Assembly: GCA_003254885.1 (NCBI GenBank)
Contig: QANT01005266.1
Coordinates: 1-64,000 of the forward strand
DNA from: Purshia tridentata
Taxonomy: Eukaryota > Streptophyta > Magnoliopsida > Rosales > Rosaceae
Length of the DNA stretch: 64,000 nucleotides
Reading direction: 5' to 3'
The position numbers were made by a program, and so were the translations under genes. Shown here piece by piece: positions 51,271 through 63,075 of this stretch; position 1 is the stretch's first letter, and each line of letters starts with the position of its first letter. The notes below the pieces were generated by a model. That model had not been told where the DNA came from and did not search any database. It was given only the letters and a program-made list of their open reading frames with translations.

Positions 51271-52329
51271 CATTAACATGCCAATAGCTTGATGGTGTCC
51301 TCCCTCTTTCTTGAATTAACAAAAAAAACAACTATGATAAATGAGTGAACTACTACTTCATATCTACTGTAAAATATTTAGTTTCCTTAGATATGAAATC
51401 CCATTATATGTAAATTGCAACCTAGAAATATAATAATTGTGTAAGAATTCATTGTCTTTAATTTTGAAGATAGATAAAAGGGGCATTGGGCACCATTAAA
51501 TGCAAATGTGGATTGTGGAATCAAAGTTTTTTCATCAAACAAAGTGGGTCAAGAAGATAGAGTGCAGATATGGTGGAACCCCACAACACACAAAAACCTT
51601 ATCTTGGTGTTGTCAATTGCTTGCTCTCGTAGAACCACAACGCCCACCATGAAAGCGAGCTTTTATATAAATATAGTACGCCCATGTAGGGATAAAGAAA
51701 TAAAACAAATCTGCCTCCCTTTTTTTTTTTTGTTAGTGGACAAAAAGCGAATATGCCAAGTGGACGGTCCATATAATCTAATCCAACATATATACAGAGT
51801 ATAAATAAAACAAAAATGATAGTTTGATAATTACTATAAGAATAATTTCAGCGTTGAGCTGGTTTTACCAATATCCAATTGCAATTTGCAAGCAAATTAA
51901 TAAATGGAAAGTGGGGGGTGTCATTTTAATTAGGGATAATTTTTAAGGAGTCCATTTGAATACTTTTGTTGTCCATTAAACCCAAACACGGAAGAGAAAT
52001 ACTTTGTCGGCCCACCTTTTAAAATGATATATTAAAATCAACTAAAATTACACTTATGCCACTGGTTTCTTTATAAATTAAATATCTATTGCAATAAAAA
52101 AAAATTCTTGGCTAACATGCTGCCATGTGTTGGGCTTCCATCTACATTCACTAGCTAAAAAGAGGTGGAGATGTATTCTTTTTTGTCTTTTTCTTTAGGT
52201 CTCTTTGCTAAAATATGTCTTTGTTGTATTTATTAACTTTCCACTAACTTATACATATTTTTATCTTCTTTTTTAACGATACATGAGCTTGTGTTTTTTT
52301 TTCCTGCAATTGACAAACAGTAATAACCA
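51271..52329. other. Intergenic, no gene recognised
   Basis: AT-rich DNA leading into the hairpin satellite. GTCGGCCCACCTTT at 52006-52019 faces an inverted AAAGTGGGCCGGAAG at 53568-53582, a hint that the satellite lies inside an element bordered by weak inverted sequence. Confidence 0.3.
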
Positions 52330-52762
52330 TATCTTACATATTGTTACTGACAAATAGTAACAATCATAGCCCAACTTACATATTGTTACTGACAATCAAT
52401 AACAATTATAGCCCCACTTATATATTGTTACTGCCTATCAGTAACAATTATAACTTCACTTAAATATTGTTTTTGACAATCAGTAACAATCATAGCCACT
52501 CTTACATATTGTTATTGATAAGTAGTAACAATTATAACTTCACTTATATATTGTTTTTGAAAATTAGTAACAATCATAGCCACTTTTACATATTGTTACT
52601 AATAAGCAGTAACAATTGTAGCTTCACTTATATATTGTTTTTGACAATTAGTAACAATCATAGCCTCACTTATATATTGTTACTGGCAACTAGTAACAAT
52701 TATAAGCCAGCTTATATATTGTTACTAATAATCAGTAACAATCATTGATTCACTTACATATT
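52330..52762 (+). repeat. 42-bp hairpin satellite, ten copies, no indels
   Basis: Ten units with GTT(A/T) anchors at 52343, 52385, 52427, 52469, 52511, 52553, 52595, 52637, 52679 and 52721: the spacing is exactly 42 bp every time although bases differ between units. Most odd units carry a perfect stem ATTGTTACT/AGTAACAAT with a 7-nt loop. Units 4, 6 and 8 have ATTGTTTTTGA in the left arm, so units 3-8 form 84-bp dimers. One forward frame is open across the array with a 14-residue period, but lacks gene context. Confidence 0.93.
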
Positions 52763-54952
52763 TAATAGGAACAACTCAATTCAAGAGCACCCGTCCATTA
52801 GTTACCCATCAACAGAGTCCAGCGCGAGTAGGTTCATTTACCCATCTATGCTAAAGTTTACCTATACATCATGCGCACACAAACATGAAACTTGCACACA
52901 AGACAAAGAAAAATGAATTGGAATAAACAATAATAAAACATCAATTATTACTTACTTTTCGGTGAGTCCAGCCAAGTTGTGAATTTCTAAAGTGAATCCT
53001 AATTAATTGAAATAGTAAATAAAAATAACTTAAAAGTCATTTCAAGAAATTAATTTCACAGACATCAATCATGGACTTCCCCAGTTCATAGCTCTCTTTT
53101 CTCCTCAACGCCACTGTAGCTCTCTTTAGCCCCAGATCTACCCAAAACATTGCAGATCACGCCTAGCACTCGATACTTACAAATAGTTTTTATTTGACAG
53201 TAATAATCGCTCAAAACTTTTAAATCGTGCCCAACACTTTTAGATCGGAGGTCGCCCAACCTTCTTCAATGCTTCAATGGTTGGATATGGTGCAACACAA
53301 AGAGAGAAAGAGAAATAGACAGAGATTGACATAGAGATGTGAGAGAGAGAGAGAACAAACGATGAAAAAGAACAAAGAAACAGATCACAAGGAGGAGAGA
53401 AGAAAGATCGCGAGGGAGGAGAATAGATAGATCGCTGGGAAAGGAGAGAAAGATTGAGGCGGGAGGGGATAGGGAGAAAGCAATATAAAATGAAGCTAAG
53501 GGCAAAATGGCATTTAACAAAAATAATTAAGCTGATCTAAATAAGAAGTGGACCGGGGGAAAAACAAAGTGGGCCGGAAGAAAATAATATAGATCTATTA
53601 AGAAGTCTAATTAACAAAGTGGACTATATAAAAAAAAGGTAGCTCAAAATGGATGTATTGGTAATTATCTGTTTTAATTAATTAATTTTTTAAATTTTTA
53701 TTTTGGGGTAGGCCTCTTGTGCATAAGGTTTGGGTTTGGATGAGCTAATCATTTGTTTAAATAATTAAATCACAGTTTTCCATAACAAGTTGGATTTTGC
53801 TTCTTTGTTTATTTTGCTAAACAGATAACAAATTTGGGTTGGCTGGATAAAGAAAAGGGTGCAGATAGAGATAGGATATAATATTTTCTGAAATGTCCTC
53901 ACCATGTGCGATGCTCTTCATTTTTATTCTAAAGACAGCATGGCTTGGTGGTTGAGTGGGGTCCATCACTCCATGATACTACTGCCTGTGGTAACTTTTT
54001 TAACAAATAATATTAGAGCTAATCATATTATTTTATTCCCTACATTTTTTTTAAAAGTTTTTTTTATAGAAATGAGATTCACTAATATAAGTTTATTGTA
54101 CTTATATTATGATAATGATACCAAAGTATAGTATAAATAGTTTTACTATTTTTGTATTCATGTTCTTGATCTTCCCGTTAAATAATGCTAAAACAGTCAC
54201 ACTAATTAATTATATGAACATAATTATTGATGTGTACTTATTATATCAATTAATATGATCAATTGTTAATTAATTAACACAGTAACTATAAGATTATGTG
54301 ATTCATTAATATGATTGATAAATGTAATCACTCAAATATTATAGTTTATAATGACAACTAAGATCCAAGTTTGTGAAATTAGTTCTTGTAGTTACTCAAA
54401 GGGTATGTATGATTAATTTGGATTATCGGAAAATCCAATGAAATTTGGAATCTTTGTGTATACATTGGCAGCAATAACATAGTTGATATTTGCTCATAAT
54501 TATTGGGAAGAACAATCGTCCTAAATAAACATAAAAATGAATTGTAATTTGTAAGTGATTTTAATTAGATTTTATAGATAAAATTTCAATATATAACTAA
54601 ACCCATAACTGCTTTAAAAGCTTGAATGACAAGCAATCACAAGCATGTTCATGTGTCCATGTGCCACTTTGTTTCTTTGTTCGTTGGTAGCAGTCTACAA
54701 CCAATTTTGATAATTTGACACAATCCAAATATCTTGTTTGCTTATTCCTATTTTTGGTTCATTTCAACCTCATTAGATCTATCTAGCTGATACAACCTTA
54801 ATTTTTTTAATTTTTATTATTAAAGAAAATAACTCCACAAGGATATATTATGTATATTTTTCATTAAAAAGCAACAAAATAAAACACGAGAGAAGAAAGA
54901 TATGATAAACAGACAGAATAAAAGGTGAAAAAGTAAACGGAGTATTAGATCC
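52763..54952. other. Intergenic, no gene recognised
   Basis: Includes a GAGA-rich block (about 53290-53470) and AT-rich DNA up to the MYB promoter. No coding region, RNA gene or element can be supported. Confidence 0.4.
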
Positions 54953-55057
54953 CACGTGTCAACTGCAGGAAGAAAGCACAAACCTTTACAGTCATTACAC
55001 ACCGTCTATTATTCCACGATCCACATGCTGCCAATTGTTCTTCCATATATATATAAA
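54953..55057 (+). promoter_or_regulatory. MYB gene promoter: G-box and TATA box
   Basis: G-box CACGTG at 54953-54958 (context CCCACGTGTC) and TATATATATAAA at 55046-55057, 143 nt before the start codon. No ATG lies between the TATA box and the coding start. Confidence 0.6.
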
Positions 55058-55199
55058 CCAACACCCGCATCAATCTTCACCTTTCTCATTCACACTCCTT
55101 CCCAACCGTACGGCCTCAAATCCAACGACGTTGAAGAAAAAACACAGCGAGACTACTCTACACGTCGTCGTTGTCGCGAAGTCGAAGTGGTCGTTGAAG

Positions 55200-56883
55200 A
55201 TGATGTCCGGCACGTGCTCCACGATCGAGCCGGCGGGCGCCGGAGAGATCATGCTGTTCGGCGTGCGCGTGGTGGTCGACTCCATGAGGAAGAGCGTGAG
55301 CTTGAACAACCTCTCGCAGTACGAGCAGCCTCACGAGAACAACGTCGCTCACAACAACAATAACAGCAGCAGCAGCGGCGGCGGCAAGGATGATGTGGTT
55401 GCCGGTTACGCCTCCGAGAACGAAGTAGTTCACAATTCTGGCGGGAATCGCGAGCGCGAGCGCAAGCGAGGTCAGTCTCTCTATCTCTCTCTTATCTCCG
55501 ATTCTCCGATCAACCACTCCAAAATGATTTTACTTCAAATTTATACTGATTCTATCTAATCTAATCGATCAAAAACTAGGTTCGAATAATGTGTTCTGCT
55601 CATCGCTGACAAAATTTGCTTTAAAACCAGCTGAAATTTTTGTGAATTATTGTTTTGCGTGTCCTAATTTCATGAAATCGCTAATTCTGTTCGTTATTTA
55701 AGAAGGAGCATAAATCAACTATTTTTGGGCTGAAAAATTGTGTGTATTTTCATGGACGGTGATCAGGGATTCCATGGACGGAGGAAGAGCACAAGCTATT
55801 CCTGCTGGGGTTGCAGAAAGTAGGGAAAGGAGATTGGAGAGGGATCTCAAGGAACTTCGTCAAGACTCGCACGCCGACGCAGGTCGCCAGCCACGCTCAG
55901 AAGTACTTTCTCCGCCGGAACAACCACAACCGCCGCCGCCGCAGATCTAGCCTCTTCGACATCACCACCGATTCGGTAACAAATCGCATCCCACTAAGTT
56001 CTCCAATATTTGAACTTTAGAGCAATGCAATTCAATCCAATTGATTTGTTTTGAGTTTTCTGAACTGAACATGCTTATCTGGATCGAGAAAGCAGTTGTT
56101 TTGCAGTCATTTAGAAGTGGTGGATCTAGAATTGTAGATTTAGAAGTTTTTTTGGGAACGAAAGATATGCAATCTCTATTTGATTTTCTTACACTTTATT
56201 GGCAATCTGAATTTAGAGAAAGGATTATTTTATTCACTTGGTGATCTATTCCAGATTTGAATTACACTATGTTTAATGGTTTTGGCTTAAATTGTTCAGC
56301 TTCTTATAAGCTGAAAAAAAAAAGTCAAATTGTTGATTTATGCTTTGGTTGAGTGGATGCCATCGTTCTGTTTGTCCAATTAGAGTTTCATTTCCTGCAT
56401 TTTTCAAAAACCAAAGAGAAAATGAAGTTAATCATGATAATCCCATTTCCTGTGTCTTAGGTCACTGCAATTCCAATGGAAGAAGAGCAAGAACATCATC
56501 AAGATAGCACGTGTCAGTCACATGCTCCGCCACCATGCGAAACTTGCAATCCTTGTGGATTTTCGATGGTGCCAAATTTCCCAATGACTGTCAGTCCAGC
56601 TGTGTTACCGGTGGCCATTGAGAATCCAATGGGTAATCTAACTCTGGGACAAGGAAATCCAGAGAATAGTGCTTCAAATAATCTCATCCGTCCGATTGCC
56701 CTTCGCTCGGCCCCTCATGCTACCGCAATATCTGATCTAAACTTGAAGTCGACAATTGACACGTCGCCTCTTACTCTCAACCTCTCCTTGTCAATGGACC
56801 CAAGAGAATCGTCATCAAGGCATTCTGCTTTCCAGGAAATGTCGAGCTTCAACAATGGAGATAGCATCATCAGTGTTGCTTGA
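55200..56883 (+). CDS. R1-type SHAQKYF MYB-related transcription factor
   Basis: Nuclear single-repeat MYB related to Arabidopsis At1g74840 and At1g70000 (MYBD). Three coding exons: 55200-55470, 55767-55975 and 56461-56883, in frame, 300 residues. The N-terminus holds [20 protein letters not shown] with the LFGVRV motif at 19-24, known as a repression motif. The MYB repeat starts at [20 protein letters not shown] (91-110), with Trp94 and Trp114 and the signature SHAQKYF at 132-138. An LTLNLSL segment at 264-270 is an EAR-type LxLxL repression motif. Two ATG codons in a row (55200, 55203) are possible starts. A basic run RRRRR follows the MYB repeat. Family members bind I-box or TATCCA-like sites and act as repressors in light, sugar or hormone responses. 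It converges on PTAC2, as in Arabidopsis. Confidence 0.93.
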
Positions 56884-57617
56884 GAATATTCAATTATGGA
56901 AATGGTTTATAATTAGAGCTAATGGGTTAAGATAAAGTTTATCCAAAATTTGACAAGGTAAAGTAGGTGACTGAATTTGTTCCTTTAGTTTGTTGTACAG
57001 AGATCCCCCAAGATAATGTCATGTCATGACTCACGTCCTATTGTTGTTGTTTTTGTGCTATATTATCTCTCTCAGATTCTTCTTCTTGTTTCATTTGGCT
57101 TGTTTTGTTAGTAGATAGTAACTGATAAGCCTGATATAAATGAAAATAACAGGTTCCCCTGTTCAATACTGATGTTGATGCCTTGGTGGGCCTGCTCCGA
57201 ACTTACTAGTGCTTGGTTTTCATAGCCTTACGGGGAAAAATATCAAGTTGGGTTGTGGTGGGGAAGCATTTTCTTTTTCTTGGCCTTTCTTTATTCTTGA
57301 TGGACAAAATTAATTTGTGATTGTGAATTGAATCTGGTCTGGCCCCTCAATAATGGATCATGGTTGTTGTAGTGCATGCGTTTCTGATATTTATAATACC
57401 TTATCAGAGTGCTTTAAAGGTATCACCTCTATGTGTGGTAGGTCAGTTTTCGCCACTGGACTGGCTTTTAATTAGGCAGAAAAATGGTTGCTTTCATTTA
57501 CCACTTTTTGACCAGGATGAAAAAACTTAATTTAGCTCGGATGGAAGAGTGAACCTGATGAGCGCAGGGAAGTGATTACTTACGCTAATAATGAACGAGT
57601 GAAATGAGACCAGAAAG
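56884..57617. other. MYB 3' region
   Basis: Presumed 3' UTR and spacer of the MYB gene; nothing else is recognised. Confidence 0.4.
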
Positions 57618-57770
57618 TGTTTGGCCATGAAGACAGTAGGTTTTAATACCTGTTTTGATACTAGGCTTTTAACCTTAGTCTTTTTTTTTTTTTTCTTTTA
57701 CTTTCTTTCTCTCTCTACTCTCTTTTTAATGATTAAAATTAAAGACTTAATACTAAAACAGATACCAAAC
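57618..57770. mobile_element. Short foldback MITE-like element
   Basis: The left arm TACCTGTTTTGATACTAGGC, continuing TTTTAACCTTAGTC (57647-57680), pairs with the right arm GATTAAAATTAAAGACTTAA, continuing TACTAAAACAGATA (57731-57764). The outermost bases are GTTTGG (57618) and CCAAAC (57770). The centre is a T/C-rich loop. About 150 bp long, non-coding, with a small extra segment in the left arm. Confidence 0.55.
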
Positions 57771-57849
57771 TAGGAACCCAAAAATTGCTAATCTGTCTAA
57801 TACTATTATTTGCCCAAATTTCTTTGTCAAATATCATTGTGTAAAATTG

Positions 57850-58170
57850 ACAAAGAAATGAATATTGGAAGATTGGGAGTGCATTCTTAGATGTCTTTGA
57901 TGGAAACCATGCCCAACCCATTGAGTGGTTTTGTTTTTGACACCAAGACAGGAACATTAGAATCATTGAAGCCACCTAAAGCATTTAAACCACATGGAAA
58001 TCTTATTTCTGCATATGGCAAGCTTTATTTTCTTGCATGTCCCGGAAGCCTTTGAGCGATATGATGATCCCTCCACTGAATCTTGGGAGTGTCTACCTCC
58101 TCTTCCATCGTATACTAAGGAACTGTATTTTAGTTTCATTTTATGGCGGCAAGCGATTATTTGAATTCAT
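57850..58170 (+). pseudogene. Kelch-repeat (F-box/kelch-like) gene fragment
   Basis: A forward frame at about 57925-58050 reads VFDTKTGTLESLKPPKAF, then PHGNLISAYGKLYFLACPG. After a frame change it continues FERYDDPSTESWECLPPLPS. These match the kelch blade pattern: a double-glycine-like turn, then YDPxxxxWExLPPLP. No start, F-box or gene frame surrounds it, so it is a broken piece of a kelch-type gene, probably a captured or decayed duplicate. Confidence 0.55.
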
Positions 58171-58896
58171 GGTTTTCATATAACTAGTGAAACATGGCAT
58201 GAAGTCAATATCTTGCTAAAGTAAACGCTTATTTTGTTACCCCTTTACTTAATTGTGATACTAAATTGGGTTTCACAGATGATGGGAAAAGACAGACGAC
58301 ACCAATCAAAACCAAAGTTCTGATTAAAGAAGATCTTGGTAAAGGAAACAGTTTATCTATACCAGTAATCTAAGAACATATGAGAGAGAAGATCACAAGC
58401 TTTTGATTCCCTATTTCTGTGAAGATTATCATAGGTTTATTATGTCTCCACTTGTTGTATAAGCAAGTAAGGTCAGTACATTTTGAACTGGATCAATCTG
58501 TCAACTTTCTCAAAAGATTTAGACGTGAAAATATAATGTACATTTACACAAGAAAAAGAATAACCTACAGCTACAAAACCAGACCTTGTCACCTCAAGGT
58601 CTTCCACAGGTATTCCAAGGACCAGAACTAATGACTTCCTCTCAAACTAGAAGGACTTGGGGAACTGAGCTTTTACCAGGTAAGGTTTGAACTTTGTATT
58701 TGTAGTTTGGTCAATACTGCCGCCATCTTGGCAAGCTAAAACTTGGCTTGCTGAGACCCAGAAATCATTCTCCACTAAATTGATAATTTCGGAAATAAAC
58801 TAATGACTTGGTTCTCAAGCATTCCCATTTTTCAAGTGAAATGGAGAAAAGTAAAATTTTCCAAACCCTGGTAACTGATGAATATATTTGTTGTAT
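58171..58896. other. Spacer and PTAC2 3' region
   Basis: No gene is recognised. It contains the PTAC2 polyadenylation region on the minus strand. Confidence 0.4.
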
Positions 58897-61800
58897 TTAA
58901 ACTGCGCTTGTCAAAAGCTCTGTTCTTGTCCCAACTCTTTCATCAGAACTGGCATCATTATACCGGCCACTACTGATATCACTGGAGGATGTTCTTTTTC
59001 CTGGAGGAGGAAAGGGGGTGTTACTTAAAGTAATTATTTTATTACTTTTGGACCCATTTGAAGATGTTTCGATGCTTGACAGAGTTCGCTTGAGCAGAGA
59101 CCGCTGGCAGAGAATTCGACCATTGTTCCACTTTGGGAAAGAAAAGGATGATACCATGTTATCCTGCAGAAATGAATATGCAGCCTTTGCGACGGGTAGT
59201 TCTTGTGTTATTGAGCTTTTCTCCATCTTCCCTCGCCTGATCAATAGAAAGCATATCACCCATGGTGAGGGAACTTGACGTATGCAATACAAATGACAAA
59301 GTTAATTTGATATTGTATACCTAAAAAGCCCCTAAAAAGCCTTTCATGTCTTTTTCTCCTCTCTTTTTTCCCCCTTTCGGGGGTTGGGTTTTAAATCATA
59401 AGATCATTTGAACCCCGGGTGTACCGCGATCTCCCCCCACCAAAATTGTTTGATCTGTGAAATTTATTGCGATATATAGAATGGTCGTATCTATGCCAGG
59501 CCATACTTTGGCATAGGAACATCGAGTTACTCCCACTAATCTATATCAAGTCTATGCCAACACTGACACACAATGGTATGTAAGACTGAGAAAAACACAC
59601 TTCAGCCTTGGCCATGTACAAAACACTGACACACAATGGTATGTAAGACTGAGAAATTAACCTTTATTGGCTGAGAAAAACACACTTCAGCCTTGGCCAT
59701 GTACAGATCCTGTAAGATTTAATTTTACTTTCTCATCATATGTTAAAAGTTAAATTGGTGCAAATTCTTATGCTTACTACTTCAACCTAAGTTCAGACCA
59801 ACTGATGAATTTTATTGAAATGGTTCTTAAGAAGTAAGAACACTTGTCAATATCAGTTAGATGCTAACAGAGAGTTGAGCATTATCCAAGCATAGACCTA
59901 AATGAAAACGAACTGCTATTTGAGATTTGAGGTTTAAGGCTTTGGTATTAAGTAGTTCCTTAGAAACAGAACATCAGAATGCAAAATGTAGAGAGGAAAG
60001 ATCAGCTTACACTACAACAACAGTTGCGATGTGTGGAAGATCCTCCCCATTCAGGAACATCTCATACATATTGTTTAGCCAAACTGATATAGCTGTATAT
60101 GCACCACCTTGCCACATCCTGCAGAATGATCAACATCAAGATTGAAATAAACCTGAGTAAGAGAACTTGACTTGAAGAGACAAATTCTCCACATACCTGT
60201 GCACATCAATAGACCATACAAGTTTATTTTTACGGGAAAGTTCAGGAAAAAGCCCCCGCTGTGTTGCTTCATTAAGTACTCGCACAGCTCTTTGTTTCTG
60301 ACCTAGCCACCAAAGTGCTTCTAGTAGTGTGTTGTAGAACCTCATTCCAAGCCCACATCCTTCAGATTTTAGTTTGTCAAAAACATACTCTACCATCTGC
60401 CAGTTAGAGTCATCATCATAATCTCCCTTTATCATCTGCCCAATCACTTGGTGAATATTTGATACCCTATTTGCGACCATCTCATTTAGCAACTCAGAGG
60501 CATCATCCCACCTGAAATTAAGGAGCCTAAAAGGTGAGATAAATCACCACAAGGCAAATGAATTAATGATGTCGCTACTGTAAGGCTTTTAAAATCCCAT
60601 GAACCAATGTTACTCATGCAAGCTTCAAGAGCAACCAAAGCAAAACCATAGTTTGACTTATAGATCCTATTAAGTTCAGATTGATTTCCTTACTTTAGAC
60701 AGCCATTTAACTTTGGTTTTAAGTTCCCTACAGTGACTGACTACTAAAGGTTACAAGATTAACAATATAGGGAATGGAGAATGATGGATACAACTTTATA
60801 TGCATATATACATAAACATACAATTTAATAAGATATACTGACATATTTACTGACATTCATCTTAGTTATAGGATAGAAAGTATGAAGGAGGACATATTGC
60901 CTGGAGCACTGCAAAGTTTTCTATTATGGATCATGAATATTTGAAGCTACTAATATAACATTAGTTAAAAGTTTCCAGAGTTTCCACAGATATCATCTTT
61001 ATACTCAGTAACTGACCTACCAGTAGAGAGATGAATTAGGATGATTAAATTTTGTTTTTCTTTCACCCAATGTTTTAAACAAATACATATCTTATGTGCT
61101 CCTGTCATTCCCAGAAACATATTATTTTGGATAATTTTAAGTGTAACCAATACCTTAGACATTAAAGAAATATATTTTTACATAATTGAGTTAATGCTGA
61201 CCTGTCACTCTTTGCATAAACAGCAAGCATCATGCAGTAGCACATGACACTGGGCAATATTCCTGAATCTTTAATCTCTTGAAAGTGCTCCTCACACTCA
61301 TTTACAAGACCTGCAACACAGTATACGCTTAAAACTGCCTCAAGGGTCCACTCATCAGGATCACATCTTCTTTTGTCCATCTCAACGTATGCCTTTATAG
61401 CTTCTTCAAACTGACCTCCTTGCCTAAAAGCTTCAATCATACCATTAAAGGAATTGACATTTCTTGGAACACCAGCCTCACCCATTATCAACAAGATTGC
61501 TTCAGTCTCTTTGTATAACCCTCCTTTTGCAAATGCATGAATAAGCGAGTTGTAGCTTTCAACTGACGGTTTGCTTCCCACTTCATTCATTGTGTTGAAG
61601 GCAACAAAAGCTTCCTCGTACAATGCTGCTTGTCCATATGCTTCAATAACCCCAGTATAAGCCTTGGAACTAGGCACTATTCCTTTCTCATTCATGTGAA
61701 GTAAAATGCTCTTGGCATCCTCGTGGAGTCCTCCCTTTCCACAAGCATATATCAGCCCTTCGTATGTCTCCATATTTGGCTCAATATTCTCCTCCACCAT

Positions 61801-63075
61801 ATCATGAAACAGAGTCACCACCTCCTTAAAATACCCACCCTCCCCAAACACCTGTATGAGAATGTTATACGTAGCTGCATCTGGCTCCGTATTGCTCACT
61901 TTCATCTCAAGAAAAAGCTCCCGAACATCATCATACCTTCCATGCCTCCCATACAAATTCAACAAAATACTGTAAGTGGCCGCATTTGCCATACACCCGG
62001 CTACTTGCATCTGCCTAAAAACACTCATTGCCTCTCTAATCGACCCCAATTGAGCATACGCCTCTAATAACACATTATACGACATAATATCAGGCAAATT
62101 CCCTCCAGATTCCATCTCTTTAAGCAGCTCAGAGACTTTCTCAAGCTTACCCAACTTGCCAAAAGTTTCAACAAGATAACTATAAGTGGTTATATCCGGA
62201 ACTATCCCACCCTCATTCATAGTCCTGAACACCATCTCTGCCTCATCACCTAAACCTCTGCCAGCACAAGCACTAAGCAAAGTATTATAAGTAACAAGGT
62301 CAGGTTGTACTCCTTCATGCCTCATTTCAGCAAACAATCCTAACAACCCTTCCCAATCCAACCCACCTCTAGCACAAGCATTGAGCACGGTATTATAAGT
62401 TAATATATTCGGCGAAACCTTATCTTTCTTCATTCTATCAAGGAATTGAAGGGAGGTTTCATACTGACCGTTACGGCCATAGGCATTGATCAAAGCCGTA
62501 TAGCTGAAGACACTACGGACCACACCTTGGCTCGGCATTTCGTCGAATATCTCGGCGCACTTGTCAAGCAGGCCTTCGCGGCCAAGCAAGCTGATCATGA
62601 TGGTGCATATGTGCTCGTTTGGCTTGCACCATATCTGGCGCTGCATGTACTTGAAGAGCCTAAGCGACCTCTGCCAATCGCCACGAGCCGCGAACTCCTT
62701 GAAAACCAGAGCGAAGTCGTTGAGCGACAGCTTGTTCTTAAAGATGTCGAGACACCGAGCTATGCTGCCTCGCGGAGGGAGGCTACTGAGCTTGTTGATT
62801 AGGGTTTCGACGTCGTAGCTGTACTTCCCCTTCTCGACCGTCACCGACGGGTTCCCGAGAATGAGCTCCTTCGGCTTCGCCCTCGCCGAGAACACTAGCC
62901 GCTCGCCGCAGAGAAATTCGCGGTGGCTGGAGAGAAACCTCCGGTGAACGGACGAATCCGGCGGGGTTTTGGTGAGGAAGGATAGCTGGTGATGGTGAGG
63001 CTTAGGTTTTAGTTTGGAGAGTGAGGCGGAGAGAGGCGAAGGGCTGGAAATGGAGAGAGTTGGGGAGAGGGTCAT
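58897..63075 (-). CDS. PTAC2: PTAC2, plastid PPR-SMR protein of the transcription machinery
   Basis: Chloroplast nucleoid protein that is part of the plastid-encoded RNA polymerase complex; Arabidopsis mutants are pale. Four coding exons (minus): 63075-61202, 60511-60197, 60118-60011 and 59236-58897, in frame, 878 residues (Arabidopsis about 862). The first 60 or so residues are Ser/Pro/Lys/Arg-rich, as in a transit peptide. P-type pentatricopeptide repeats fill about 110-710 with regular 35-residue spacing, for example YNTVLNACARGGLDWEGLLG and YNTLLSACAGRGLGDEAEMV. An SMR domain follows at about 720-800 (WSIDVHRMWQGGAY), with the usual LDLH reduced to IDVH at 726-729. The tail is basic and Ser-rich. 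Exon 1 holds over two thirds of the protein. Exon 3 ends GTAGT/GTAAGC. Confidence 0.96.
59560..59705. repeat. Tandem duplication in PTAC2 intron 3
   Basis: ACACTGACACACAATGGTAT, continuing to CAGCCTTGGCCATGTACA, occurs at 59560-59620 and again at 59623-59705. Copy 2 has 22 more bases, TTAACCTTTATTGG plus CTGAGAAA. Since CTGAGAAA flanks this piece, copy 1 probably lost it by deletion between the two 8-bp repeats. Confidence 0.9.

Noticed and set aside
52467-52748. 93-residue frame across the 42-bp array
   Set aside because: It stays open because 42 is a multiple of three; no start context, splice sites or neighbours support a gene.
52330-52762. Possible CRISPR-like array
   Set aside because: The units abut one another without unique spacers and the genome is a plant's; it is a tandem satellite.
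55158-55517. 119-residue antisense frame over MYB exon 1
   Set aside because: Mirror of the coding strand; no recognisable domain.
61723-62818. Antisense frames over PTAC2 exon 1
   Set aside because: Shadows of the PPR coding sequence.
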